Origin: Candidatus Melainabacteria bacterium
GTDB taxonomy: Bacteria; Cyanobacteriota; Vampirovibrionia; Obscuribacterales; Obscuribacteraceae
Direction of reading: 5' to 3'
Length of the DNA: 64,000 nucleotides
Assembly (NCBI GenBank): GCA_003963305.1
Contig: RXJR01000032.1
Coordinates: 60,482 to 124,481 of the forward strand
A model generated the notes under the pieces. The model was not told the origin of the DNA and ran no database searches. It was given only the letters and a program-made list of their open reading frames with translations. The position numbers and the translations under genes were made by a program. Numbering within the stretch: position 1 is the stretch's first letter; each line of letters opens with the position of its first letter. Of the stretch, positions 23,078 through 32,251 are shown piece by piece.

Positions 23078-24373
23078 GTGATAGACAGGTATACCCGCCC
23101 CGAAATGGGGGCGATCTGGTCTGAACAATCCAAATTTCAGACCTTGTTAGACGTTGAAATCGCGGTTTGCGAAGCGCAAGCAGAACTGGGATTTATTCCT
23201 AAAGAAGCGGTACCTGACATTAAAGCCAGAGCCAAATTCGATATCGACAGAATTAAGGAAATAGAAGCAGAAGTAAAGCACGACATCATAGCCTTCCTTA
23301 CGAATGTCAATGAGAATGTCGGCGAAAATTCCAGATTTATTCATCTGGGTCTGACGAGTTCCGACGTAATAGACACAGGTCTTGCTCTGCAACTTCGCAA
23401 GGCAAGCGAAATATTGACTAAAGATTTGCAAGACCTGCATGATGCAATCCTGGCTCAGGCTCGCAAACACAAACACACGGTGCAGGTCGGTCGATCACAT
23501 GGCATTCATGCCGAGCCCATGACGTTTGGGTTCAAACTGGCTGTCTGGTTAGAAGAAGTGCGACGCAACCAGAAACGTCTGGCTGATGCAATCCAAGTTA
23601 TTTCGGTTGGTCAAATCAGCGGACCGGTCGGAACATTCGCCAATATTTCGCCAAAAGTAGAAGAGCTTACGTGCAAATATTTAAATCTCACACCGGCTCC
23701 AGTCTCAACACAAATCATTCAACGCGACCGTCATGCACAATTCATGTGCACGCTGGCCATCATCGCAAGCAGCCTGGACAAATTTGCCACTGAAATCAGG
23801 CACTTGCAAAAAACTGACGTTCTGGAAGTGGAAGAACCGTTCGAAGCCGGTCAAAAGGGTTCATCGGCGATGCCGCACAAACGCAACCCCGTCGGCAGTG
23901 AAAATATTTCCGGACTGGCGCGAGTAATTCGCGGCAATGCCATGGCTTCACTGGAAAACATTCCGCTCTGGCATGAACGAGACATCAGCCACAGCTCAGT
24001 CGAACGCATCATATTGCCAGACTCAACTATTCTGCTCGACTACATGCTCGCTCGCTTCACGAAAATTGTGCAGGGGCTCGTTGCATATCCCGAAAATATG
24101 CACAGGAACATGGACGTATTTGGCGGGGTCATATTCTCACAGGCTGTGATGCTGAAATTGATCAGCAAAGGACTCTCACGTGAAGAAGCCTACAAGTTGA
24201 CGCAATCAAACGCTATGGCAGCCTGGAACAGAGGCGACGGCAACTTCAAAAACAATCTTTCTAATGACGACAACGTGAAAGCGATTTTGTCACAGAAAGA
24301 AATCGACGAATGCTTCGATCCGGCGTCCTACCTGAAAAATATTGACCACGTTTTTGAGCGAGTAGGGATTTAA
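23078..24373 (+). CDS. purB: Adenylosuccinate lyase
   Basis: Catalyses two purine steps: SAICAR to AICAR plus fumarate, and adenylosuccinate to AMP plus fumarate. 431 residues from a GTG with AGAGG about eight bases upstream. This gives the N-terminus MIDRYTRPEMGAIW, just as in Bacillus PurB; a GTG seven codons earlier lacks a site. HLGLTSSDVIDTGLALQL, VGRSHGIHAEPMTFG and the mobile signature loop GSSAMPHKRNPVGSENISG, with its catalytic serine, are all present. The family is the fumarase/aspartase superfamily. One base separates it from malQ. Confidence 0.96.
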   Translation: MIDRYTRPEMGAIWSEQSKFQTLLDVEIAVCEAQAELGFIPKEAVPDIKARAKFDIDRIKEIEAEVKHDIIAFLTNVNENVGENSRFIHLGLTSSDVIDTGLALQLRKASEILTKDLQDLHDAILAQARKHKHTVQVGRSHGIHAEPMTFGFKLAVWLEEVRRNQKRLADAIQVISVGQISGPVGTFANISPKVEELTCKYLNLTPAPVSTQIIQRDRHAQFMCTLAIIASSLDKFATEIRHLQKTDVLEVEEPFEAGQKGSSAMPHKRNPVGSENISGLARVIRGNAMASLENIPLWHERDISHSSVERIILPDSTILLDYMLARFTKIVQGLVAYPENMHRNMDVFGGVIFSQAVMLKLISKGLSREEAYKLTQSNAMAAWNRGDGNFKNNLSNDDNVKAILSQKEIDECFDPASYLKNIDHVFERVGI

Positions 24374-24374
24374 A

Positions 24375-26105
24375 ATGATCATCGACACAAAGAAAAAATT
24401 AGCCGGAATACTGGTACCTGTATTCGCACTGCGCCATGCCAACGACCTCGGAATCGGCGATACGACGGCAATGCGAGACGCCATCGATTTCTGCAGCCAT
24501 AACAAAATCGGCATCTTGCAAGTCTTGCCAATCAACGAAACAGGCGGTGACAACAGTCCGTATGGAGCGATAAGCTCTGTTGCTCTTGACCCGGCGCTGC
24601 TTACCGTTGCACCAGATGCGATACCAGGGCTGACGAAAGAGATTTTCACAAAACTGGCTGACACTGCCTTGCTGAAAGAGCTGAGAGCGGGCTCAGTCGA
24701 CTATCCGCGAGTGAAGAAGCTCAAAGCCGACTTATTGCGAGCTGCATTCGAAAACTTCACCACAGGCGATGTCAAAAAGAATTCAGAAAAAGCAAAATCA
24801 TTCACCAAATTCGAAAAAGAAAATACACGCTGGTTGAAGCCCTACTCGCTTTTCCGAGCGCTCATGGACGAACATGACGGCAACGCCTGCTGGACGCAGT
24901 GGGAAACAGAACTTCAGGACTACAAGAGCGCTGAGAGTGCATCAGAAACAGGAAGCAAACCGAACCGCAAGCAAAATCGCCAATTCTGGTCGTATGTTCA
25001 GTGGGTCGCATATCAGCAATGGGCCGACATCAAAAAATATGCCGAGCAAAAGAAAGTGCAATTGATGGGCGATTTGCCATTTGGAGTCAGCCGCTACAGC
25101 GCCGATGTCTGGGCTGAAAAACAATTGTTCGATCTCGATTGGTCATGCGGTGCTCCACCCGAAACTTTTTTCCAGTCAGATTTGTTCACACAAAAATGGG
25201 GACAGAACTGGGGTATGCCTCTGTACAAATGGTCCGAACATAAGCGCGAGAACTACGCATGGTGGCGTCAGCGCGTCAAACACCTGACCGAACTTTTCCA
25301 CTATTTCCGCATCGACCATGTGCTCGGATTTTTCAGAGTTTATGCCTTTCCCTGGATTCCGGAACGAAATGGCGAATTCACGGAATTAACTGAAAAGGAA
25401 GCCGCCAAACTGACGGACGGAAAGCTGCCACAATTTTTGCCACGCAGTGACGAAGAGGAGGAAGACGCTGAAGCAAACTGTGCAGACGGCGAAGCCATCC
25501 TGAAAGTCTTGATGGATGCTGCCGGGTCGTCAGGCATTGTGGCGGAAGACCTGGGCACAGTGCCACCATATGTGAGACCACTAATTCACAAGTTAGGTAT
25601 TGCCGGTTTTGCCATTCCAATTTTTGAGCGCATCGAAGAAACTCGTGAATTCAAAGAGAAGGAAGATTTGCCTGCGCTGAGTCTGGCCACCTACGGCACT
25701 CACGATCACCAACCGATAGCTTCTTTCTACAAAGGGCTGGTCGATTACTGGCACGGACCAAAAGGCGACGAAGGCTGGCTCGAGATTCAGAGACTGATGC
25801 GCTTTCTCGGTCTGGATGAAGAACAGCCGCCAGTGAAATTCGACGAAAAATTGCATGTCGTTTTCATGGATGTCCTCCTGAAAACCCATTGCTGGGTAGC
25901 CATGTTTATGATCACCGACCTGCTTGGAACTTCGCAGCGGTTCAACGAGCCCGGCCTGAGCGGTGATTTAAACTGGAGTCAGCGTCTGGACCGGCCGCTG
26001 ACCGAGTATGAGAAAGACCCGCAATACGCAGGCAGAATCAAGAAATGCGCTGAACTGATTGAAAAGACGCGACGCACGCCAAAAGTACTGAGCGCTTCGG
26101 TTTAG
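24375..26105 (+). CDS. malQ: 4-alpha-glucanotransferase (amylomaltase, GH77)
   Basis: Transfers alpha-1,4-glucan chains in maltodextrin and glycogen turnover. 576 residues, near the family's usual length for the short plant/bacterial type. The active-site regions are visible: LMGDLPFGVSRYSADVW, FRIDHVLGFFRVYAFPW with the nucleophile Asp in RIDH, GIVAEDLGTVPPYVR with the acid/base Glu, and TYGTHDHQPIASFYKG. A 30-residue insert near 190-200 (SAESASETGSKPN) is low complexity. It is translated with purB, from which it is separated by one base. Cytoplasmic. Confidence 0.93.
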   Translation: MIIDTKKKLAGILVPVFALRHANDLGIGDTTAMRDAIDFCSHNKIGILQVLPINETGGDNSPYGAISSVALDPALLTVAPDAIPGLTKEIFTKLADTALLKELRAGSVDYPRVKKLKADLLRAAFENFTTGDVKKNSEKAKSFTKFEKENTRWLKPYSLFRALMDEHDGNACWTQWETELQDYKSAESASETGSKPNRKQNRQFWSYVQWVAYQQWADIKKYAEQKKVQLMGDLPFGVSRYSADVWAEKQLFDLDWSCGAPPETFFQSDLFTQKWGQNWGMPLYKWSEHKRENYAWWRQRVKHLTELFHYFRIDHVLGFFRVYAFPWIPERNGEFTELTEKEAAKLTDGKLPQFLPRSDEEEEDAEANCADGEAILKVLMDAAGSSGIVAEDLGTVPPYVRPLIHKLGIAGFAIPIFERIEETREFKEKEDLPALSLATYGTHDHQPIASFYKGLVDYWHGPKGDEGWLEIQRLMRFLGLDEEQPPVKFDEKLHVVFMDVLLKTHCWVAMFMITDLLGTSQRFNEPGLSGDLNWSQRLDRPLTEYEKDPQYAGRIKKCAELIEKTRRTPKVLSASV

Positions 26106-26180
26106 TTTGCCATAATACTTGGTTAAAAATGGTCTACTATGCTGGTAACCTGAGGTGAACCTGTGGAGTTTCCCGTCTAA

Positions 26181-27077
26181 ATGATCCCTGCTTTCCTAAT
26201 ACGCGCCGGTGTTGACTGGGTTCGGCACAACAAAGACTACAAAGACTCCAACCCGTACTCGCGTTGCGAAGAATCAATCAAGACTTGCCAACTGCTCTGG
26301 GAACAACAGATGGGCAAGCCTGACCTTGTCTTGCTCGAGCCGGCGATTGTCAGTGCCTACTGGGAAGAATTTTTCCACGCGGAAGATCCGTTGCCGGACG
26401 AACGGGAATGGCGCGAAGGTCTGACCAAACGCTCAGGACAGTACGACAGATTCGATGAATGGCAAGACTGGTTCAAGAAAAGCTATGCCAAGGTCTACAA
26501 AGACAACAACATCTGGATGAGCGTATTGATGACGGCCTGGGCCCACACACATCAGTATGAAGTGCGATATACGGAAGATTCATGGGAGTTCAGACCTTCT
26601 CGGTCATACCTGCCGACGTCACAAATGTGGAGACTCGAACCTCACATGCAGACGGTGGCCGAGGTTCTCAAAGAAGTGTGGATCGATGAGCTGCGCGCCT
26701 ACGAAGAATCAGGGTTCACGATTGACGAACAGACCTCTGCCTATCTGGGCCGAGTCGAAAGTCTCGGCTTCGACGCGAAAAAATATTTCCTGAACTGGCC
26801 GCCACGAGCTCAGAAGCCACGTGAGGAAATCGAAATCGGAGACATGGTTGCTGACATCGTTCTGCCGCCGGGCGATTCCTGGTACAGGCACCCGGACAAC
26901 ATAATCTTTGCTCACGACTGCATCGATATCACGGCACTTGTAAACAGAGCAAAATATGTTTTTGGAAGCCAGCGCCGGTTGTTCGAATTAACAATCGACA
27001 GCGATGAAGAACAAGCCAAAATGCAGGCATCTGCTGAAGGCTGGCTGGTGCCTGAATCTGAAGGCGCGGCAGTATAA
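26181..27077 (+). CDS. Conserved-looking protein of unknown function
   Basis: 298 residues, soluble, unusually rich in Trp, Tyr and acidic residues (EWQDWFKKSYAKVYKDNN, SWEFRPSRSYLPTSQMWRLE). No signal peptide, membrane segment or known motif was recognised. A helical N-terminal part is followed by a region with FDAKKYFLNWPPRAQKPREE and a C-terminal beta-like part around GDMVADIVLPPGDSWYRHPD. It follows malQ by 75 bases on the same strand and is convergent with rsmG. The codon usage is like that of its neighbours. Function unknown. Confidence 0.75.
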   Translation: MIPAFLIRAGVDWVRHNKDYKDSNPYSRCEESIKTCQLLWEQQMGKPDLVLLEPAIVSAYWEEFFHAEDPLPDEREWREGLTKRSGQYDRFDEWQDWFKKSYAKVYKDNNIWMSVLMTAWAHTHQYEVRYTEDSWEFRPSRSYLPTSQMWRLEPHMQTVAEVLKEVWIDELRAYEESGFTIDEQTSAYLGRVESLGFDAKKYFLNWPPRAQKPREEIEIGDMVADIVLPPGDSWYRHPDNIIFAHDCIDITALVNRAKYVFGSQRRLFELTIDSDEEQAKMQASAEGWLVPESEGAAV

Positions 27078-27091
27078 GCGGCCAGAGCTAA

Positions 27092-27919
27092 TCACTGACC
27101 AAGCGGATGCTCTTTAATTTTCTTCCAGGCTCGTGGATATTTATCGGCGGTATGTTCTTCCTTGGTCACGAGAATGAGCGATCGAGCCTTTCCCAAAATC
27201 GTTTGATCAAGTGCAACGACACTGCCCATGACACCACCTAGCAACTTAGCAGCTTTGCGTGCCTTGTGACTTTCATCGACGAGTTGAGACTCCGTTTTCT
27301 GCAAGATAAGCACCCCACCCAAATTAAGCAGTGGCAGTGCCAGTTCAACGATCATGCCGGATCCGCCCACTGCTCGCGCGGTGGCGATATCAAAAGTTTC
27401 GCGATACTGCGGATGGTGCGCGATCGACTCTGCTCGTTCCGTCAAAACGGAGACGTTTTGCAAATCCAACAAATCAGCAGTCGCTTCTAAGAATCTTGTC
27501 TTTTTCTCGATCGAGTCCATCAGCGTGACATCAAGATCTGCAAACATAATTGCCAAGATCAAGCCGGGAAATCCTGCGCCGGAGCCGATGTCAATCAACC
27601 GGCTGGCACCCTTTTTTCGCTTCTCAATCTGATGCGAAACCGACTCAATGAGCGACATCGAATCGAGCAAATGCTCCAGAGCAACGACTTTTGGAGCGGC
27701 ATTGGAAACCAGGTTAGTATGCTGATTGTACTGCTCGAGATGCTCGAGGAAGCGGGCCAGCTTATCAGACTGTCGATCACTGAATCGAACTGAGAGTTTC
27801 TCGGCTCGCTCAGACAAAAGCTCAATGGCCTGCACAATTTCGGTGTTCAGAATTCCTCGCTCCGGCCGTTTCAAATGCCAATAAATTTTGAGACCCAAAT
27901 TATAGAGCCCAAAAATCAA
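27092..27919 (-). CDS. rsmG: 16S rRNA (guanine527-N7)-methyltransferase
   Basis: Methylates G527 of 16S rRNA, formerly GidB. 275 residues from a TTG; the family is usually 205-250, so a start further in (for example the GTG 28 codons later) is possible. HLLDSMSLIE, the SAM-binding RLIDIGSGAGFPGLILAI, LMDSIEKKTRFLEATADLL and TARAVGGSGMIVELALPLL are the family's hallmark segments. The gene is alone on its strand here; about 190 bases divide it from the divergent giant gene. Loss of this enzyme gives low-level streptomycin resistance in other bacteria. Confidence 0.92.
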   Translation of the reverse strand: MIFGLYNLGLKIYWHLKRPERGILNTEIVQAIELLSERAEKLSVRFSDRQSDKLARFLEHLEQYNQHTNLVSNAAPKVVALEHLLDSMSLIESVSHQIEKRKKGASRLIDIGSGAGFPGLILAIMFADLDVTLMDSIEKKTRFLEATADLLDLQNVSVLTERAESIAHHPQYRETFDIATARAVGGSGMIVELALPLLNLGGVLILQKTESQLVDESHKARKAAKLLGGVMGSVVALDQTILGKARSLILVTKEEHTADKYPRAWKKIKEHPLGQ

Positions 27920-28110
27920 AAATGCCCGAGCGCCTGAGCCAATGAGTATTTCTGTATAGTCATTTGCTGTAAGCTTGTATGAACACTTAATTTCTAACCT
28001 AATACGACTGCTGAACAGGTGTTAATAGTGCTTGAGAAAGGCATAATTAGTACGGTGACTGCGGGCACTACCTACCGGATGAGGCGCGTTCAGGCAGGCT
28101 ATTAGTACAC

Positions 28111-31100
28111 ATGTCCATTGTCCAACTCAACATCAGAACCCGAATCGAGCTGGAAACTCGCGTCTTGGCGGCAGCTTTGAAACAAAGTTTCGAACGGGGC
28201 GATTCTGACGGAGTAAGCCTCGCTCACCGGCAACTGTTTCTGCTCCTGAAAGACCAGAAGGCTGGCAACGGCATTTCGACCACTGAGGCAGCGCCGGCTC
28301 AAACGAACGGCGACACTGTAAGCCACGAATCGGATGTACCCGAAAGTCATGAAGTTATCTATGACTATGACAGCTCCGCCACCGACAGGCCGGATTCTGC
28401 ACTGGATGACGCTGACAGCGAAGATTCAAGATATCAAGAACAAGCCTATGAAGACCAATCGTCCGAAGAGCAGGGCGCTTTTCAACATGCCGATGCCGGG
28501 GAAGAGTGCCAACCCGAGTATGAGCAACCTGAGTACGAGGCAGTGGAAGGCGAACAAACCGACTTCGGTCAACCAGACTACCAGCAGCCTGAATTCGAGC
28601 CAACCGAAGGCGAGCTGACCGAAAACGAGCAACCTGAGTTCGCGCCGACCGAGAGCCAGCAGATTGAATACGCACAGGCTGCCGATGGGGAAGCGTACGA
28701 TGAGCAGACCGAGAGTGGTCAGACCGAATACGCTCAACCCGCTTACGACCAGACCGAGAGTGACCTGACCGGATACGCTCAACCCGCTTACGACCAGGTC
28801 GAGAGTAGTGACCAGTCCGGATACGCTCAACCCGCTTACGACCAGACCGAGAGTGACCAGACCGAGAGTGACCAGACCGAAGACGGGAAGTTCTCTGACG
28901 AGCAGACAGAATTCGAGCGAACCGAATATACCAGAGCAGGCGAAGAAGGCGATCAGCAGACCATCTCCACTGAAGCCGAAGACGAGGACGACACCGAAGT
29001 CACCCAAGCCGGCGACAAATTGGCGCCGTCTCGCGAGAGTTCGGTACGCCAACCCGCCGGCGGTTTCGGCAGGCAAACCCCGGAGCAAGCCCACGCCATC
29101 GCCCAATACTTGAAATACAAACAGACCCGCGAGCAGTTCGTCGAAACGGTCGATGAGTCTGATAAATCACACGGCTCACAATCGACGAGTGAGTTCGGCA
29201 CGAGAGAAGCCGCACTTGAGCCTGCTGCCCGCAGCTTTCAGGAAGAACCGGCGAGACCGCTCACGGAAGAAGAAGAGTTCATTCGCATGCGCAAGCCGGA
29301 GCCACCCAAAAAGGTGGAGCTGCCATTCGATCACCAGTCATCCGAGTATGCCGAGATCTTCGGCTCCTCGATAATCGAAACCTCTCAAGCTCAGAACTCA
29401 GTCCCAACCGCGGACGTACCGCACATCCCGCCGCAATTTCCAAATACGGCAGAAAGGCAGGTCGGACCGTTCGACGCAATTCCTGAGCCGCCAAGTTTTG
29501 GGCAATTTGAAAATCGCAGCTCCACGTTCACCAGTTCAGCCGACTTGCCGCCTGAACTGCGTCAACCGCCCCCGCAAGCATTTCCCAAGATCTCGCCCGT
29601 TCTGCAAAGTCCAGCGCAGGAATTACCAAAGGTTCGCCAGAACACGACACAAGACCTGCCTCAGGTAAAAGAATTCCCAGATGCTGATCTGGCGGAGGAC
29701 AACACCGGCTCCGATCAAGAGACATCGGAGAATGTACAAACCAGCGCTCTGGATTTGACTCAGGACTCAATTCAAGAAAGTCCCCAGGCGCCGCGGGAGG
29801 CTGAACAAGATTCGCCAAAATCATTGCAGAACGCCACCCAAGATTTGCCCCAGATTGGTGCAAACCAGATGCTTGATGATATTCGCAATCAGCAAGCCGC
29901 AGAATATGCTGAACGAAAGGCAAGTCAATCGATTCCTCGGAAGATGCCTGCCATAGACTTCTCACTGCAGTCGGAAATCAAGGCAGAATCACAAGAACCA
30001 GCCCCCCAAGCTGAAACCAAGCCAAATCTGCCCGACATCGACTTTAGCTTGCAATCAAAGCCGCAGCCAGGCAAGCCCGATATCGACTTCAGCCTGGAAG
30101 CAGAGAAGCAGCCAAAGAAACCCGATATCGACTTTAGCCTGGAAGCAGAAAAGCAGCCAAAGAAACCCGATATCGACTTTAGCCTGCAATCAGAGACCCA
30201 GCCGAGTAAGCCCGATATCGACTTCAGCCTGCAATCAGAAACAAAGCCAAACAAACCCGATATTGATTTTACATTGCAAGCCAAAGCAGGCAAGCCTGAC
30301 ATCGACTTCAGCCTGGAGGCAGAAAAACAACCAGCCGCAGACAGCACAATAAAGGCCCCTGCCCGTGGTGGCTTTATCGAGGCAGAATTTGTCAGCAGCG
30401 ACACCGAACCAGATACGGAACATAAGCAAGACATCACGTCCGAGTTACCTGTAATAAATCCAGCAGCATCGCTCTATCTTGATGCACAGGATGCGCCAAC
30501 GCCCGCCACGCTGCAACCAGCACCGCCGTCGTCAGACCAGGGACAGGTCACGGATTTGGCTTCCAATCAAGGACCGACCTCGGTGCCGGTACAAGAGCCG
30601 ACAAAAACAGTCGCATCGACACCAGCGGTCAAACCAGCAGCGACTGCAGCACCAAATGCGATACCGGCAACAGAAGCGCCAGCGGCAGTGGAAATCACAG
30701 GGCAAGAGGTACCGCTGGCTCCAGCTGCGCCGAAGCCGCCTGATCTGTATGCCATGCTTGGCGTTTCTCAGATGTCACCATTTGAGGAGATACACAAGAA
30801 CTTCCTGCGCAAAATCAGAAAAATCCTACTAAAACTGAAAACTGCGGTCAGACCCGAGCGCGATGAACTGCTCAAAGAACTGCGGCGCAACTGGGTAGCC
30901 CGAGACATCTTGTGTGATCCCGTTACACGCACTGACTATGATTTCCGAGACATGGGTCTCCGCGGCTCGCCCGATGCGCCCGCACCTCATGCAGAAGAGC
31001 CACAACGGATCGGTCAGCGGACTCCGCTCAGAATAGGCGAACTGCTGCAATGTGCAGGCTTGCTGGAGCAAGCCGAATTGGAAATCGCTTGCGACATGCA

Positions 31101-32250
31101 CAAGGCTATGCCGGAAGTACAATTTGGCACATTTCTAGTGCGCCAGGGCTTCATCCAGGAGCGCGACCTGGACTCGGTATTGCTTGGTCAAACATTGCTC
31201 AGGGATGGGAAAATAACAGTCGCACAATTCCAGGTCGCTATGGAATTGTCGCAGTCTCGCGGTGCCAACATTTCCGACACGCTGATCGATCACGGATACA
31301 TAACTGCCGCTGAACTTTCGCAGTTAACAGAGAAATCTGCCGAATCCGGCGATGCATCCTTGCCCGACACCCCACAAATCAAAGAAGTGCCGGTCAAACC
31401 GCGTCCAGCCGAGCCGCCTGCGCAAAATCTGAACACATCATCGGCGGTGCCAACCTGGAAAGATCAGCTCGATTGGAGCAAGCCCCTGCCAGTAGATGAC
31501 GACGCTTCGCTAATAGATAGAAATCCGGAAAAACAAAGTCTCGCAGAGCTATTGGGCAACGTCAACAGCGAACCGGCCGGCGAGCCTGAAGGGCTAAAAA
31601 TAAGCAACAATGCGGCCCCGAGCTGGAAGGACCAGCTCGATTGGCATCAGCCGCAAGAAACTGAAAACGACACCACCGACGGTGCAGAGAAAACGCCAGA
31701 CCAAACTTCTGGCGAAAAGCAAGATGCCTTAACAGAGGAAAAGCCGCCGCTCTCAATAGCCAATGCTGTGCCAAGCTGGAAAGATCAATTAGACTGGGAA
31801 CAGCCCAAAGAAGAGACGACCTCTTCTGAAAAGCAGGCAGCGCACCAGCAAAGTCAACACCATGACGAGCTAGAAGAAGAAGAAGAAGAAGAAGAAGAAG
31901 AAGAAGAAGAACCGATGATTCACGGTTCAAAAGAAACTCAGCCAATCTCCATTTATCCACCAAATTCGGTGGCACCGAATATAACACTAGGAAAAGGCAA
32001 CTCTAACACCGCATCTGATACTGAGTCAAAACAGAGCGGAGTCGAGACCAACCTAGACCAAACGCACGCTCCCCATTCCGATCAAGCTACGACAGGAGAG
32101 CTGGAAGTCCATGACGATCAATCACAGGACGACGAACACGATGGTGGCGATGACGAACATGCAGGCAACGAAAATGAAGGTTTCTTCAAAAGAAATCTGA
32201 ACAAATTGAAAAAGGGCGATTCGAAAGACAAGAAGAAGAAGCGCAAATAG
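28111..32250 (+). CDS. 1379-residue repeat protein with J-like and MshEN-like domains
   Basis: Not a recognised family. In order there is a helical N-terminus (1-50) and a Gln/Glu/Tyr-rich region with repeats such as YAQPAYDQTESD (about 150-270). A long Pro/Gln-rich stretch follows, then seven or eight copies of a PDIDFSLQSE unit (about 613-740). A J-domain-like segment (about 876-952, DLYAMLGVSQMSPFEEIHKN) lacks the HPD motif. A GspE/MshE-N-like module comes next (about 971-1075, RIGELLQCAGLLEQAELEIA). Three copies of the WKDQLDW motif follow at about 1115, 1172 and 1224, then 13 Glu, and a lysine-rich tail. There is no signal peptide or membrane helix. It could be a cytoplasmic scaffold; this is inference. 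Confidence 0.8.
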   Translation: MSIVQLNIRTRIELETRVLAAALKQSFERGDSDGVSLAHRQLFLLLKDQKAGNGISTTEAAPAQTNGDTVSHESDVPESHEVIYDYDSSATDRPDSALDDADSEDSRYQEQAYEDQSSEEQGAFQHADAGEECQPEYEQPEYEAVEGEQTDFGQPDYQQPEFEPTEGELTENEQPEFAPTESQQIEYAQAADGEAYDEQTESGQTEYAQPAYDQTESDLTGYAQPAYDQVESSDQSGYAQPAYDQTESDQTESDQTEDGKFSDEQTEFERTEYTRAGEEGDQQTISTEAEDEDDTEVTQAGDKLAPSRESSVRQPAGGFGRQTPEQAHAIAQYLKYKQTREQFVETVDESDKSHGSQSTSEFGTREAALEPAARSFQEEPARPLTEEEEFIRMRKPEPPKKVELPFDHQSSEYAEIFGSSIIETSQAQNSVPTADVPHIPPQFPNTAERQVGPFDAIPEPPSFGQFENRSSTFTSSADLPPELRQPPPQAFPKISPVLQSPAQELPKVRQNTTQDLPQVKEFPDADLAEDNTGSDQETSENVQTSALDLTQDSIQESPQAPREAEQDSPKSLQNATQDLPQIGANQMLDDIRNQQAAEYAERKASQSIPRKMPAIDFSLQSEIKAESQEPAPQAETKPNLPDIDFSLQSKPQPGKPDIDFSLEAEKQPKKPDIDFSLEAEKQPKKPDIDFSLQSETQPSKPDIDFSLQSETKPNKPDIDFTLQAKAGKPDIDFSLEAEKQPAADSTIKAPARGGFIEAEFVSSDTEPDTEHKQDITSELPVINPAASLYLDAQDAPTPATLQPAPPSSDQGQVTDLASNQGPTSVPVQEPTKTVASTPAVKPAATAAPNAIPATEAPAAVEITGQEVPLAPAAPKPPDLYAMLGVSQMSPFEEIHKNFLRKIRKILLKLKTAVRPERDELLKELRRNWVARDILCDPVTRTDYDFRDMGLRGSPDAPAPHAEEPQRIGQRTPLRIGELLQCAGLLEQAELEIACDMHKAMPEVQFGTFLVRQGFIQERDLDSVLLGQTLLRDGKITVAQFQVAMELSQSRGANISDTLIDHGYITAAELSQLTEKSAESGDASLPDTPQIKEVPVKPRPAEPPAQNLNTSSAVPTWKDQLDWSKPLPVDDDASLIDRNPEKQSLAELLGNVNSEPAGEPEGLKISNNAAPSWKDQLDWHQPQETENDTTDGAEKTPDQTSGEKQDALTEEKPPLSIANAVPSWKDQLDWEQPKEETTSSEKQAAHQQSQHHDELEEEEEEEEEEEEEPMIHGSKETQPISIYPPNSVAPNITLGKGNSNTASDTESKQSGVETNLDQTHAPHSDQATTGELEVHDDQSQDDEHDGGDDEHAGNENEGFFKRNLNKLKKGDSKDKKKKRK
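28729..28893 (+). repeat. In-frame repeat encoding the YAQPAYDQTES unit
   Basis: The 21-base core TACGCTCAACCCGCTTACGA(C) recurs three times, at about 57-60 base intervals, followed by CAGACCGAGAGTGAC-type units. Copies are nearly identical at the DNA level, so the expansion is recent or maintained by conversion. Confidence 0.8.
29947..30340 (+). repeat. PDIDFSL coding repeats
   Basis: Eight in-frame units, each starting P(A/D)IDF(S/T)L(Q/E) and spaced mostly 16-17 codons. DNA copies share runs such as CCCGATATCGACTT. The linkers are Lys/Pro-rich. They look like short linear motifs displayed in series. Confidence 0.85.
31873..31911 (+). repeat. GAA trinucleotide repeat, 13 units
   Basis: Thirteen uninterrupted GAA codons encode a polyglutamate run at about residues 1255-1267 of the giant protein. 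Slippage would change the run without shifting the frame. Confidence 0.95.
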
Positions 32251-32251
32251 C

